From positions 1 to 45,666 of the forward strand of contig JAGPDF010000034.1 in NCBI GenBank assembly GCA_018057705.1: DNA of 45,666 bases. The letters are read 5' to 3'. Below the pieces are notes generated by a model. It worked only from the letters and a program-made list of their open reading frames with translations, was not told where the DNA came from and searched no databases. Of this stretch, positions 33,303 to 42,509 are shown piece by piece; position 1 is the first letter of the stretch; every line of letters begins with the position of its first letter. The DNA is from Thermoanaerobaculia bacterium. GTDB taxonomy: Bacteria; Acidobacteriota; Thermoanaerobaculia; Multivoradales; JAGPDF01. The position numbers were made by a program, and so were the translations under genes.

Positions 33303-34271
33303 ATGTCTCTGTGGGTCGTCCGGCGCCTCGTCGGGGGCGCGGTGCTGTTTCTCTCTCTGCCGCTCGCTGCGGGTGCCGCAAATTCCGCCGGTGCCGCCAG
33401 TGCTTCCGATGCCGCGGACACCGCTGCCCTGCCCGGACTGCGTCTCGAGGCGGGGAGCGTCGCGCGCCAGCAGATCGTGGCGGTCGGGCGGGGTGTCGAG
33501 GTCGACGGCGAGGCACTGGCAGGGGTCACGGCGTTGAACGGCACAGTCACCGTCACGGGTACCGTACGCGGCGACGTGACGGTTCTCGGCGGCGATCTCA
33601 TTCTGGCGCCGACGGCAGCCATCGAAGGGGATGCGCTGGTACTGGGCGGCCGCCTCGTGGCCGCCGGCGGGTCGCGCCTCTCGGGCCGCGCCGTCGCCTA
33701 CCCGACGGTCTCGCGCGCCTGGCTGACGCTGCTCGAAGGGCCGAGCCTGGGTCTCGGAGCGACATCGCCACTCGTGCTCGGTGCCAAGCTCGGACTGGTC
33801 GCCGCATGGCTGGCACTCACCCTGCTCCTCTTCGCCTCCGCCGGGCGGCCGCTGGTACGCACCTCGGAGGAGGTCCAGCAGGAACCGCTGCGCTGCTTCG
33901 CGGCGGGGCTCGTGGGTCTTTCGGCGATCGTCCTCACGGCGCTCTTCCTGTCGGCGTTCCTGCCGACTTTGCTCGGGATTCCGCTGCTCGTCCTCGTCGC
34001 GCTCTTCGCGCTCGTGCTCAAGCTCTGGGGAATGGTGGCCATCTTTCACAGCCTCGGCCGATACTTCGTCACCCGGATCGCGCGGCGGCGTGCGGTGCAG
34101 CTGCACGCGGCCGTCCTCGGTCTGACGCTGCTCGGCCTGGTGAAGCTCGTCCCCATGGCGGGTGTCTGGGCCTGGACCGCGGCCACGCTCATTGGCATCG
34201 GCGCGACCCTGCGCTCGAAGTTCGGCCGCTTCGAACCCTGGTTCGACGGCGACAACAGTGCACTTGTCTGA
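33303..34271 (+). CDS. Bactofilin-like polymer-forming membrane protein
   Basis: This 322-residue protein has a signal-type N-terminus (about residues 8-27). A right-handed beta-helix-like segment of the bactofilin/DUF583 type follows (about 60-140: VTALNGTVTVTGTVRGDVTVLGGDLIL, then AIEGDALVLGGRLVAAGGSRLSGRAV). About four membrane helices lie in the C-terminal half (near 155-180, 200-225, 225-250 and 270-300). Bactofilins polymerise under the envelope. Here the polymer segment would lie outside the cytoplasmic membrane. It sits 10 bases after the anti-sigma gene, so it is the likely effector or sensor target of that sigma system. That link is inference. Confidence 0.78.
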   Translation: MSLWVVRRLVGGAVLFLSLPLAAGAANSAGAASASDAADTAALPGLRLEAGSVARQQIVAVGRGVEVDGEALAGVTALNGTVTVTGTVRGDVTVLGGDLILAPTAAIEGDALVLGGRLVAAGGSRLSGRAVAYPTVSRAWLTLLEGPSLGLGATSPLVLGAKLGLVAAWLALTLLLFASAGRPLVRTSEEVQQEPLRCFAAGLVGLSAIVLTALFLSAFLPTLLGIPLLVLVALFALVLKLWGMVAIFHSLGRYFVTRIARRRAVQLHAAVLGLTLLGLVKLVPMAGVWAWTAATLIGIGATLRSKFGRFEPWFDGDNSALV

Positions 34272-34316
34272 CCCCGCGAGAGCCTTGCTAGGCTCTCTGC
34301 GGAAGGAGCTCTCGGT

Positions 34317-35168
34317 ATGGAAGTTCGGAAGATTGGCGTCGTGGGCGCCGGCACGATGGGCAGCGGAATCGCCCAGGTGGCCGCGCAGTCGGGTTTTGAC
34401 GTCGTCCTGGTGGATATCGCGCCCAATGCGCTCGCGAAAGGGCTCGCCACGATCGACAAGAGCCTCGAGCGTCTGGTGGCGAAGGGGAAGCTCACCGTCT
34501 CCGAGCGCTCGGCGGCCAGGGAGAAGATTGCTTCGGCCGCCGAGCTCGCGGCGCTCGCCGGCTGCGACCTCGTGGTCGAAGCGGTCGTAGAGAAGTTCGA
34601 GATCAAGCGCCAGGTCCTGCAGGCGCTCGACGCAGTGCTCGGTCCGTCCGCGATCCTGGCGACCAATACGAGCTCGATTTCGATCACCCGGCTCGCCGCC
34701 GCGACGGCCCGTCCGGACAGGGTGATCGGCATGCACTTCATGAACCCCGTGCCGATCATGCAGCTGGTCGAGATCATCCGCGGCCTGCAGACCTCGCAGG
34801 AGACCTGCGATGCCGTCTTCGCGACGACGCGCGAGCTCCAGCGGACCCCGGTGGAGGTGAACGACGCGCCCGGCTTCGTCTCGAACCGCGTGCTCATGCC
34901 GATGATCAACGAGGCGATCTTCTGCCTGCACGAGCGAGTCGGCGAAGCGGCCGCGATCGACGAAGTGATGAAGCTCGGGATGAACCATCCGATGGGCCCG
35001 CTGGCGCTCGCGGACTTGATCGGCCTCGATGTCTGCCTCGACATCCTGCGCGTGCTCGAGGAGGGCTTCGGCGATCCGAAATACCGCCCCTGCCCCCTGC
35101 TGGTGAAGATGGTGGACGCCGGATACCTCGGGCGCAAGAGCGGGCGCGGATTCTATGCCTACGGCTGA
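34317..35168 (+). CDS. 3-hydroxyacyl-CoA / 3-hydroxybutyryl-CoA dehydrogenase
   Basis: This 283-residue NAD-dependent dehydrogenase oxidises 3-hydroxyacyl-CoA (or reduces acetoacetyl-CoA). The Rossmann motif [14 protein letters not shown] begins at residue 7. The catalytic segment [14 protein letters not shown] contains the His of the family, TNTSSISIT lies before it, and [20 protein letters not shown] marks the C-terminal domain. Length is typical of Hbd/PaaH monofunctional enzymes. AAGGAG precedes the ATG, and TTGTCT/TAGGCT (34264-34269, 34289-34294) may be a promoter with a 19-base spacer. The 3' end overlaps the TPR gene by 14 bases. No thiolase or crotonase lies in the window. Confidence 0.93.
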   Translation: MEVRKIGVVGAGTMGSGIAQVAAQSGFDVVLVDIAPNALAKGLATIDKSLERLVAKGKLTVSERSAAREKIASAAELAALAGCDLVVEAVVEKFEIKRQVLQALDAVLGPSAILATNTSSISITRLAAATARPDRVIGMHFMNPVPIMQLVEIIRGLQTSQETCDAVFATTRELQRTPVEVNDAPGFVSNRVLMPMINEAIFCLHERVGEAAAIDEVMKLGMNHPMGPLALADLIGLDVCLDILRVLEEGFGDPKYRPCPLLVKMVDAGYLGRKSGRGFYAYG

Positions 35169-37026
35169 AGGACTGCCCAGCGTCTTCTGCCAGGTCTGCG
35201 GTGCCGGGAATTCGAGCGACCGCGAGTTCTGCGCACGCTGCCATCAGAAGCTGATGGTGATCTCCGGCGCAGCGGGCGGCGAATCCGAGCAGTTCGACTC
35301 GGAGCGCGGCGCGGATTTCTCGCTCGACGAGCACCTGCTCGAGCGCATCTCGATTCTCGAGGAGGCGGTCAAGCGCACCGCGGAGACGGCGCAGAAGCTG
35401 GTCGCCGCGGTGCAGAAGCAGGAGAAGAACCTGCTCGTCTCGCAAACCGGCTTCGCGACCCTGCGCGAGCTCCTGGAGCGCCGCCGGCTCGTGGGGCGCG
35501 AAGAGTGGAGCGACCTCTGGGAGTCCAAGATGGACTACCAGCTGCGCGCCCTCGAGAAGCGCGAGCGCTTCATGGCGATCCGCGACCGGGTCGTCGCCCT
35601 CTATCAGGGCAACCGGCCGAAGCTCTTCGCGCAGCATCTGGACGACGCCGAGTACGCCCTCTTCGCCTTCGACGTCGAGCGTGCCAAACGCGCTCTCGAA
35701 CAGGCCTGGAAGCTCGACCGGACGAACTACGAGCTGGCGCTCTTCCTGGGCGAGACCTGTTTCAACGAGGGCGACACCGAGGCGGCTCTCGCCTTCTTCC
35801 AGAAGGTGCTCGAAGTGAAGCCGGATCATTTCGAGGCGCTCGTCTTCTCCGGCGTCATTTTTCACGAGCAGGGCAACTTTCATCGCGCCGAGGGGCTGCT
35901 CAAGAAGGCGGTGGCCGAGTACCCCGACGCCTTCCTGCCGCACTTCAGCCTGGGTGCCGTCTACGCCGCTCACGGCGATCTCTCGCGCGCCGTCGCCTAC
36001 CTCGAGCAGGCGAATCTGCTCGATCGCGTCCCGCAGGCTCTCTATCTGCTCGGCAACTGCCGCTACGAGATGGGCCAGGCGGCGCACGCCATCCGCAGCC
36101 TCCGCGAAGCGGTCCGGCTCGACCCAGCCTTCGAGGAGGCGCACTATCTCCTCGGGCTCGCCTATCTCGACCGGCACTGGAACAAGAAGGCGCTGGCGTC
36201 GTTCCGCGAAGCGCAACGGCTGAATCCCCGCCGCCTGCGCTATCAGGATCTCGTGCAGTTCCTGTCGGGCCGGACCGGCGCGCCGCTGCCGGAGGTGGGC
36301 ACCGAAGCGGCGCGCTATATGGCGAAGGCGGAGGAGCATCGGGCGCGCGGCGAACGCGACCGCGCTCTCTCGAGCTACCAGAAGGCGCTCGACGCCGAGC
36401 CCGAGAATCCGACCCTGCTGATGTCGTTCGCGATGCTCTGCCTCTCCATGGATCGATGGGAGGAGCTCGAGTCCGCTACGCGACGGGTGCTCGAGCTGAA
36501 CCCCGGCGAGATGCTGCGCGCGACGGCGTCGGCCGCCCTGATCGCCGCTCTCAGGAGCGGCGGCAAGTTCCGCGAAGGCAACCGCATCGGCAAGCTCCTC
36601 CTGCAGGAGGGGGCGAGCAACTTCACGCGCACCATCGCCTACTTCGAGATGGCCTACAACCTCGCCGAAATGGAGGAGGACCTCGACCAGGCGCTGGAGT
36701 ATGCGCAGCAGGCGCTCGACCTCGCGCCGGACGAGCTCAAGCAGTTTCCCCTGGCGGCGATGGGCTGGGTTCATTACAAGCGCAAGGAGTACGATCAGGC
36801 GGTCGAGTGCCTGGCGAAGTCGAACGAGCTCGGCTCGTCGCCGACGACGCTCACCCACCTCGGGATGGCACACCTCGCCTCGGGAAACGAGGAGAAGGCG
36901 CGCGGAGCCTTCGGCCGGGCGCGGAGCCTCGAACCGCGCGTCGGCGCGCTGGAAGAGAAGATGATGGAATGCATGCGCGACTCGTCGCGTCTGCTCGAAC
37001 GCGTGCAGCAGCGGCAGAAGCGATAG
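35155..37026 (+). CDS. Zinc-ribbon TPR-repeat protein
   Basis: This 623-residue cytoplasmic protein has an N-terminal zinc ribbon (C12-x2-C15 and C26-x2-C29), a coiled-coil region (about 55-140), and about ten TPR units from residue 165 to the end. Examples are [65 protein letters not shown] and [21 protein letters not shown]. The ribbon suggests it docks on a nucleic-acid or protein partner, while the TPR array provides a scaffold. It starts inside the dehydrogenase gene (14-base overlap), so expression is coupled to it. I do not recognise a named family. Confidence 0.85.
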   Translation: MPTAEGLPSVFCQVCGAGNSSDREFCARCHQKLMVISGAAGGESEQFDSERGADFSLDEHLLERISILEEAVKRTAETAQKLVAAVQKQEKNLLVSQTGFATLRELLERRRLVGREEWSDLWESKMDYQLRALEKRERFMAIRDRVVALYQGNRPKLFAQHLDDAEYALFAFDVERAKRALEQAWKLDRTNYELALFLGETCFNEGDTEAALAFFQKVLEVKPDHFEALVFSGVIFHEQGNFHRAEGLLKKAVAEYPDAFLPHFSLGAVYAAHGDLSRAVAYLEQANLLDRVPQALYLLGNCRYEMGQAAHAIRSLREAVRLDPAFEEAHYLLGLAYLDRHWNKKALASFREAQRLNPRRLRYQDLVQFLSGRTGAPLPEVGTEAARYMAKAEEHRARGERDRALSSYQKALDAEPENPTLLMSFAMLCLSMDRWEELESATRRVLELNPGEMLRATASAALIAALRSGGKFREGNRIGKLLLQEGASNFTRTIAYFEMAYNLAEMEEDLDQALEYAQQALDLAPDELKQFPLAAMGWVHYKRKEYDQAVECLAKSNELGSSPTTLTHLGMAHLASGNEEKARGAFGRARSLEPRVGALEEKMMECMRDSSRLLERVQQRQKR

Positions 37027-37069
37027 CGGCAGAAACGAAGCAGTTCCTTTCCGAAACCCCGGTGACCCT

Positions 37070-38827
37070 GTGACTCCCAAGACCGAAACCTCGCGCCCGA
37101 CGACTCCCCCCACCCGCTGGTCCCAGACCTATCTCTTCACCACGCGCGAAGTGCCGAACGACGCCGAAGTGATCTCCCACCAGCTGATGGTGCGGGCCGG
37201 CATGATCCGCAAGCTCGCCGCCGGCATCTATACCTACCTCCCCTTCGGCTGGCGGAGCCTGCAGAAGCTCTCGGCCATCGTGCGCCGCGAGATGGCCGCC
37301 GCCGGGGCGGTGGAGCTCTCGATGCCCTCGATCCAGCCGGCGGAGCTCTGGACGGAATCGGGGCGCTGGCAGAAGTACGGCAAGGAGCTTCTGCGCATCC
37401 GCGACCGCCACGACCGCGAGTTCTGCTTCGGACCGACGCACGAGGAGGTCATCACCGACCTGGTGCGGCGCGACGTCAAGAGCTACCGCCAGCTGCCGTT
37501 CAACCTGTTCCAGATTCAGACCAAGTTCCGCGACGAGATCCGGCCGCGCTTCGGCCTGATGCGCGGCCGCGAGTTCCTGATGAAGGACGCCTACTCCTTC
37601 CACGCCACGCCCGAGAGCCTCGACGAGGCCTACGAAGCGATGCGCGCCGCGTACCGACGGATTTTCGAGGCCTGCAAGCTCGATTACACCGTCGTCGACG
37701 CCGACACCGGCACGATCGGCGGCTCCTCCTCGCACGAGTTCATGGTCACCGCGGCGACCGGAGAGAGCGCGGTCGCGCACTGCGACGCCTGTGGCTACGG
37801 CGCCAACACCGAGAAGGCAGCGCGGGGGCCGTGGGGGAACATCTCCGAAGCCGCCGCGGCGGAGCTGACGCGCCGCGACACGCCGGGCATGAAGACGGTC
37901 GCGGAGGTGGCGCAGTTCCTCGCCGTTCCCGAGACCCAGTTCGTGAAGACGCTGATCTACGAGACCGACAAGGGCTTCGTGGCGGTGGCGATCCGCGGCG
38001 ACCGCGAGGTCAACGAGGTGAAGCTCCTGAACGCCTTGAACGTCGAGCACCTGCAGCTCGCGACCGAAGAGAAGGTCCTGGCCGCGACCGGCACGCCGGT
38101 GGGTTCACTGGGTCCGGTCGGCCTGCCCGCGGCGCTCCGCCTGCTCGTCGACCTCTCGGCTGCCGGACTGCGGAACTTCACCTGCGGCGCCAACCAGACC
38201 GACGTCCACCTCCTGAACGCCAACTGGGGCCGGGATGCCAGGCCGGGCGACGTCGTCGATCTCGTCACGGTGGTCGACGGCGATCCGTGCCCGCAGTGCG
38301 GCGCGGCGCTCGCGATCTCGCGCGGCATCGAGGTGGGGCACATCTTCAAGCTCGGCGACAAGTACTCGGTGGCCATGAAGTGCGAGTTCACCGACGAGGC
38401 GGGCGCCCAGAAGCCGATGATCATGGGCTGCTACGGCCTCGGCATCGGCCGCACGGTGGCCGCCGCGATCGAGCAGAACCACGACGCCGACGGCATCATC
38501 TGGCCGATGCCTCTGGCGCCCTTCGAGGTGCTGGTGATCGCCCTCAACCCCAACGAGGCCGAGTCGGCTCGCGCCGCCGAGGAGATGGCGAACGAGCTCG
38601 CGGCCCGCGGCCTCGACGTTCTCTACGACGATCGCGACGAACGGCCGGGGGTGAAGTTCAAGGACGCCGAGCTCATCGGAATTCCGCTCCGCGTCGTGGT
38701 CGGCGGCAAGTCGCTCGCCGCCGGGCAGATCGAGTTCGCCCTGCGCCGCGACCGCCAGAAGCTCCTGGTGCCCGTGGCCGACGCCGTCGCCAAGGCCCTC
38801 GAGCTCGTCGCCGCCGAACGCGGCTGA
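37070..38827 (+). CDS. proS: Prolyl-tRNA synthetase
   Basis: ProS charges tRNA-Pro. The 585-residue product is the long bacterial type. Its class II catalytic core has motif 2 (RDEIRPRFGLMRGREFLMKD) and motif 3 (GCYGLGIGRTVAAAIEQ). The inserted editing domain (INS) spans about residues 230-390, with the YbaK-like segment ETQFVKTLIY. A C-terminal anticodon-binding domain (about 480-580) contains VLYDDRDERPGVKFKDAELIG. It starts with GTG; no strong ribosome site is visible, and a slightly different start is possible. It is the last rightward gene before the repeat-rich spacer. Confidence 0.95.
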   Translation: MTPKTETSRPTTPPTRWSQTYLFTTREVPNDAEVISHQLMVRAGMIRKLAAGIYTYLPFGWRSLQKLSAIVRREMAAAGAVELSMPSIQPAELWTESGRWQKYGKELLRIRDRHDREFCFGPTHEEVITDLVRRDVKSYRQLPFNLFQIQTKFRDEIRPRFGLMRGREFLMKDAYSFHATPESLDEAYEAMRAAYRRIFEACKLDYTVVDADTGTIGGSSSHEFMVTAATGESAVAHCDACGYGANTEKAARGPWGNISEAAAAELTRRDTPGMKTVAEVAQFLAVPETQFVKTLIYETDKGFVAVAIRGDREVNEVKLLNALNVEHLQLATEEKVLAATGTPVGSLGPVGLPAALRLLVDLSAAGLRNFTCGANQTDVHLLNANWGRDARPGDVVDLVTVVDGDPCPQCGAALAISRGIEVGHIFKLGDKYSVAMKCEFTDEAGAQKPMIMGCYGLGIGRTVAAAIEQNHDADGIIWPMPLAPFEVLVIALNPNEAESARAAEEMANELAARGLDVLYDDRDERPGVKFKDAELIGIPLRVVVGGKSLAAGQIEFALRRDRQKLLVPVADAVAKALELVAAERG

Positions 38828-38863
38828 GGGCGCCAGCAGCGGCCTCCAAGAAAAGGGGACACA

Positions 38864-38913
38864 GAAAACAGGGACAGGCACCATTTAATTTAATGGTGCC
38901 TGTCCCTGTTTTC
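38864..38913. repeat. 22-base perfect inverted repeat (50-base palindrome)
   Basis: Two 22-base arms, 38864-38885 and 38892-38913, are perfect reverse complements around a 6-base AT loop. The arm contains GGGACAGGCACCATT. Palindromes with this GACAGGCACC motif are seen as dispersed intergenic repeats in several bacterial phyla and resemble REP elements. It lies 37 bases after proS. No transposase is adjacent. It may double as a transcript end. Confidence 0.75.
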
Positions 38914-38920
38914 TCGGTAG

Positions 38921-39049
38921 GCGGGCGGTGGCGTGGACGCGGGATTCCCGGCGCGCAGTGGCGGGGGGCCCCGCCGACAAGAGAAGAAATCCGATCGACC
39001 GGGGTCCCGACCGAGCACCGGGGATCCCGCGTCCACGCCGCCGACCGCC
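38921..39049. repeat. Arm-core-arm repeat module A
   Basis: Outer arms 38921-38949 and 39021-39049 are complementary at 26 of 29 positions. They enclose a GC-rich core (38950-39018) that begins GGCGCGCAGTGGCGG and ends CCCGACCGAGCAC. The same core recurs in reverse orientation in module B (39128-39194), but module B has different arms. Short reading frames run through it on both strands; they mirror each other between modules and are not treated as genes. Confidence 0.75.
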
Positions 39050-39096
39050 GGCGCACTCGCATCAGCCTTGGACAGGTCGCGCTTGGTCGATCCGCC

Positions 39097-39224
39097 GGCC
39101 GCCGACAGGGATCTCGAAAGGATCCCAGTGCTCGGTCGGGACCCCGGGCATCGGATTTTCCGCCAAAGGGCGGGGCCCCCCGCCACTGCGCGCCGGGCTC
39201 CTTTCGAGCTCCCTGCCGTCGGCC
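39097..39224. repeat. Arm-core-arm repeat module B (inverted core)
   Basis: Outer arms 39097-39126 and 39195-39224 are complementary at 26 of 30 positions. The core 39128-39194 is the reverse complement of module A's core: the first 26 and last 20 bases match exactly, and only a short middle segment differs. The arm sequences of A and B differ, yet each pairs with itself, which points to selection on a stem structure. The 521-base spacer 38828-39348 contains these repeats, the palindrome at 38864-38913 and the terminator at 39274-39311, and no convincing gene. Confidence 0.75.
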
Positions 39225-39273
39225 TGTCCTGAGTGTTCTACGGGTCCGATTCCAAGACGCGTGAAGTCCAGAC

Positions 39274-39311
39274 AAAAGAAAAAGGCGGGAGCGCCGAAGC
39301 ACTCCCGCCTT
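39274..39311 (-). terminator. Rho-independent terminator of the TonB-receptor gene
   Basis: On the minus strand AAGGCGGGAG (39302-39311 as read from the other strand) pairs with CTCCCGCCTT (39282-39291), followed by TTTTTCTTTTG running to 39274. The stem is 10 bases. It lies 38 bases past the receptor stop codon. Confidence 0.85.
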
Positions 39312-39348
39312 CCCAAGGCTCGCGAACGAGCCTAGCCTGCGGCAGTTC

Positions 39349-42300
39349 TTACCAGAGGAACTTCAGACCGAGACGGACCGTCCGGGCCTGCTGGAAGGGG
39401 TTGCCGAAGGAGACGCCCGTGTTGGGCTTGAGGTAGAACGGATTCTCCGTACCGGCGACAACCGACGGATCCAGACCACCACCGAAGAAGTAGTCGTAGC
39501 TGCCGTCGCAGGCGTCGGTGTCGCAGAGGTCACCGTCGAACTGGTTGTTGTCGACGAGCAGAACCGCGTCCTCGTCGAACAGGTTCAGCACGTTGATGCT
39601 GGCCTCGAGCGTGAAGTTACCGATCTTGAAGGGGTGCGTCACGAGCAGATCGGTCTGCGTGAGGTCATCCGTCTCGCCCGCGTTGCCGCGGCCGAAGGGG
39701 AAGAACGGAACGCCGACGTAGTTCCACTGGGTGGAGATCGGCGTGCCGCTGCCGTAGTACTGGTTGACGCCGACCGTGGTGCCCCAGCCGAAGCGATAGA
39801 TGAACTGCGCATCGATCTGGTGCGGACGCTCGGTGTTGAGCGAACCTTCGGTCAGGTTGCCGTTGAGATCGAACGCGTTGTGCAGCGCGTCGAACGCACG
39901 GCTGACGTTCGGGTCGGTACGGCCGAACTCGTCGGAGCTCGCGAGACCCGAATAGGTGCCCTCGAGCTTGCTGTAGGTGTAGCCGACACGGGCCGACCAG
40001 TTGCCGGCGAACCGGCGGTTCCAGGACAGCTCGATCGCTTCGTAGTCACGGATCGCTTCCGGCTGCGCCGGAATCGGGCCCGAGCCATCCGGGTCGCCAG
40101 CGACGAGACCCTTGCCGGGGTTGCCCGTGATGTAGACCTCGTTGCGGACGCCGGTGACCGGGTCGTTGACCAGGTAGCCGATGTCTTCGATGGTGTTGTT
40201 GAGGGTCTTGTTGACGTAGCGGATGCCGAGCACCGAGGTGTTCGTCCACTGCCAGTCAGCACCCAACTGGAACTCTTCCTGCTCCATCGGCTTCAGGTTC
40301 GGGTCGATGGCGTCCTGCGGGTTGGTGGGGTGACGGAGGTCGAGAATGACTTCCGGCGCGCCGAGACCCGGGCAGGGGTTGTTGCTGGCCTGGTTGGTGG
40401 ACTGCGTGCAGTTGCCGCTCGCGAGGAGCGCCGGCCAGTCGAGCGTGTTCACCGGGAAGAGATACTCGAGCCACTTGTCCGCGCCGAACGAGCCGCGGGG
40501 CATCTCGAGCTTGGTGATGTCGTAGTAGATGCCCCACGAACCGTAGACCTTGATCTTCTGGTCGGAGAGGACATCCCAGGCGAATCCGACGCGCGGCGCG
40601 ACCTTGTCGCCGTACTCGAACTCGATGGCGTTCTCGGGCAGCGTCGGATCGACCTTCGCGCCGTAGTTCGGAACGCGCTCCTGCTCGGTGCGGACACCGA
40701 GATTGACCGTCAGGTTCGGGAGAACGGACCAGCTGTCCTGCAGGTAGAAGCCGAGGTTCTTGCTGTCGGCAGCACCCTCGGTGCGGAAGCGGCGGACGCC
40801 GAGCGAACCGTAGGTGCCGATGACGCCAGCGCCGAAGCGATCCGGCAGGCCCCAACGGAAGGTGTAGAGGTTGACGGCTTCGCCGGAGGAGACTTCGTTG
40901 CTGATGTTCTCCATCTGGATTCCGGCCTTGAAGGCATGCGAACCGAGGCCATTGACGAACAGGTTGCCGTCGATGGAGGCCGATTCACGCTCCCAGAGGT
41001 CGGTCGTGGTGGAGTTGTTGCCGGGGAACGAGGTGAAGCCGGCCGGACGGAACAGGGGGCTGTTCGCGATCGGGTAGGCCGTGTTGCGGAAGAAGACCTG
41101 CGCCGTCGCATCCAGACCGCTGTCGCTCGTATCGTCCGACCAGAAGCCGATGCGGCCGGAGAGATAGAAGTTGTCGACGGGGATGTAGTCGGCGTAGGCC
41201 GAGTAGCTCTCGGTCTCGAACTCGGTGACGACCGAGAGATCGGCGAGCGGCGAGGTCGAGCCATCCTTGTTCGGGAGGTTGCCGTCGACGGTGCGCGGCG
41301 ACAGGTTCGCCGAGACCTTGTACAGGAACTGCGAGCCGACGTTGCCCTTGATGTTGCCGGTCAGGTACTCGCTCTTGTCGTTGCGATTGGCCGTCGGGCT
41401 GTTGCCGTCCGGCGTGCGGTCGATGTCGACCTCAGTGTAGGTGTAACCGACGTAGAACCAGGCCGCATCCTGCGCGATCGGGCCGCCGATGGCGAAGCCG
41501 GGCTCGAGCGTCGTGGTGTCGTCCTTGTCGAACGTGCGATAGAGGGACGGATCCGAGCGATACGGGGTCGCGCGCTCGTCGCCGTTCATGGAGGAGTCGC
41601 CGTAGTACATGCCGACCCAGCCCTTGAACTCGTTCGTGCCGCTCTTGGTCACAGCGCTGATCACGCCGCCGACCGAACCGCCGTACTCCGCCGCATAACC
41701 GGCCGACTTGACCTGAACCTCTTCGACGAAATCGGTGACCATGTTCTGGCCGGAGATGCCGTCCTGGGGATGGGTCGTGTCGACGCCGTCGATGACGAAG
41801 CGGTTCTCGGAACCGGAAGCGCCGTCGATCGAGATACCGCCGAGGAAGCCCTCGTTCGCGGCGCCAGCAGCCTGCGTGGCGACGCCCGTGAAGTCGCGGC
41901 CCTTGGGCAGCAGCTCGATCTGCTCAGCGCTGATCGAGGCCGCGGTGGCCGAGCTCTTGACGTCGACCTGGCCGGCTTCGCCGACCACGCTGATCGTCTC
42001 GGAGACGGCGCCGACCGCGAGCGTGATGTTCGCGGTGACGGTCTCGCCGAGGCGGACGTTGACGTTCGTCACCTCAGCCGGGTTGAAGCCGTCGAGCTTC
42101 GCGACCACCACGTAGGTGCCCGGGGGCACGCGGGGGAACCGGAAAGCTCCGGACTCGTTCGTGGTGCCCGCGAGGCGGGTGCCACCGGCCGAGACCGCTT
42201 CGACGGTCGCGCCCGGCAGAACCGCGCCCGACTCGTCCGTCACGGACCCTTCGATGGCGCCCACCTGCTCCTGGGCGCCTGCCGGAGCGACCGCGAACAT

Positions 42301-42360
42301 CGCCACCAGGGCGAGGGCCGCAACGACGCCGACATTCAGCCAATTTCTCTTGTTCAACAT
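39349..42360 (-). CDS. Oar-like TonB-dependent outer-membrane receptor
   Basis: This roughly 1003-residue outer-membrane protein has a signal peptide (about residues 1-29, ending PAGAQ). A carboxypeptidase-regulatory-like domain (about 33-115: GSVTDESGAVLPGATVEAV, PPGTYVVVAKLDGF) follows. A TonB plug (about 125-240: VEEVQVKSAGYAAEYGG, VISAVTKSGTNEFKG) and a long beta-barrel come next, ending VRLGLKFLW with a terminal aromatic residue as in barrel proteins. This matches Oar/OmpA-related receptors, abundant in Acidobacteriota and Bacteroidota. The substrate is unknown. I chose the ATG at 42360, 7 bases after GGAGG; another ATG one codon earlier (42363) is equally possible. It is monocistronic, with its own terminator. 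Confidence 0.9.
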   Translation of the reverse strand: MLNKRNWLNVGVVAALALVAMFAVAPAGAQEQVGAIEGSVTDESGAVLPGATVEAVSAGGTRLAGTTNESGAFRFPRVPPGTYVVVAKLDGFNPAEVTNVNVRLGETVTANITLAVGAVSETISVVGEAGQVDVKSSATAASISAEQIELLPKGRDFTGVATQAAGAANEGFLGGISIDGASGSENRFVIDGVDTTHPQDGISGQNMVTDFVEEVQVKSAGYAAEYGGSVGGVISAVTKSGTNEFKGWVGMYYGDSSMNGDERATPYRSDPSLYRTFDKDDTTTLEPGFAIGGPIAQDAAWFYVGYTYTEVDIDRTPDGNSPTANRNDKSEYLTGNIKGNVGSQFLYKVSANLSPRTVDGNLPNKDGSTSPLADLSVVTEFETESYSAYADYIPVDNFYLSGRIGFWSDDTSDSGLDATAQVFFRNTAYPIANSPLFRPAGFTSFPGNNSTTTDLWERESASIDGNLFVNGLGSHAFKAGIQMENISNEVSSGEAVNLYTFRWGLPDRFGAGVIGTYGSLGVRRFRTEGAADSKNLGFYLQDSWSVLPNLTVNLGVRTEQERVPNYGAKVDPTLPENAIEFEYGDKVAPRVGFAWDVLSDQKIKVYGSWGIYYDITKLEMPRGSFGADKWLEYLFPVNTLDWPALLASGNCTQSTNQASNNPCPGLGAPEVILDLRHPTNPQDAIDPNLKPMEQEEFQLGADWQWTNTSVLGIRYVNKTLNNTIEDIGYLVNDPVTGVRNEVYITGNPGKGLVAGDPDGSGPIPAQPEAIRDYEAIELSWNRRFAGNWSARVGYTYSKLEGTYSGLASSDEFGRTDPNVSRAFDALHNAFDLNGNLTEGSLNTERPHQIDAQFIYRFGWGTTVGVNQYYGSGTPISTQWNYVGVPFFPFGRGNAGETDDLTQTDLLVTHPFKIGNFTLEASINVLNLFDEDAVLLVDNNQFDGDLCDTDACDGSYDYFFGGGLDPSVVAGTENPFYLKPNTGVSFGNPFQQARTVRLGLKFLW

Positions 42361-42474
42361 CATCAAACCTCCATCAGGTTGATAGGGACCGCCGGCGGAA
42401 CGATTCCAACCAGCGCAACTTGGTTACAGCGGTGTGAAAAGCCTAACACAAGGATTTGGGGCCTTGTCACCCTT

Positions 42475-42509
42475 TCGAGGCACTCGAGCTCGAGCATCTC
42501 GGGCCTCGA
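42475..42509. repeat. Nested palindrome upstream of the receptor gene
   Basis: TCGAGGC (42475-42481) and GCCTCGA (42503-42509) form outer arms, with a 12-base palindrome CTCGAGCTCGAG (42483-42494) inside. It lies about 115 bases before the receptor start, a plausible operator position. The 387-base spacer 42361-42747 otherwise shows a mixed AT-rich stretch (42610-42720) and no gene that I can support. Confidence 0.35.

Noticed and set aside
38928-39335. Short open frames within the repeat modules, both strands
   Set aside because: They arise from the mirrored core (similar peptides appear on both strands) and show no ribosome site or family similarity.
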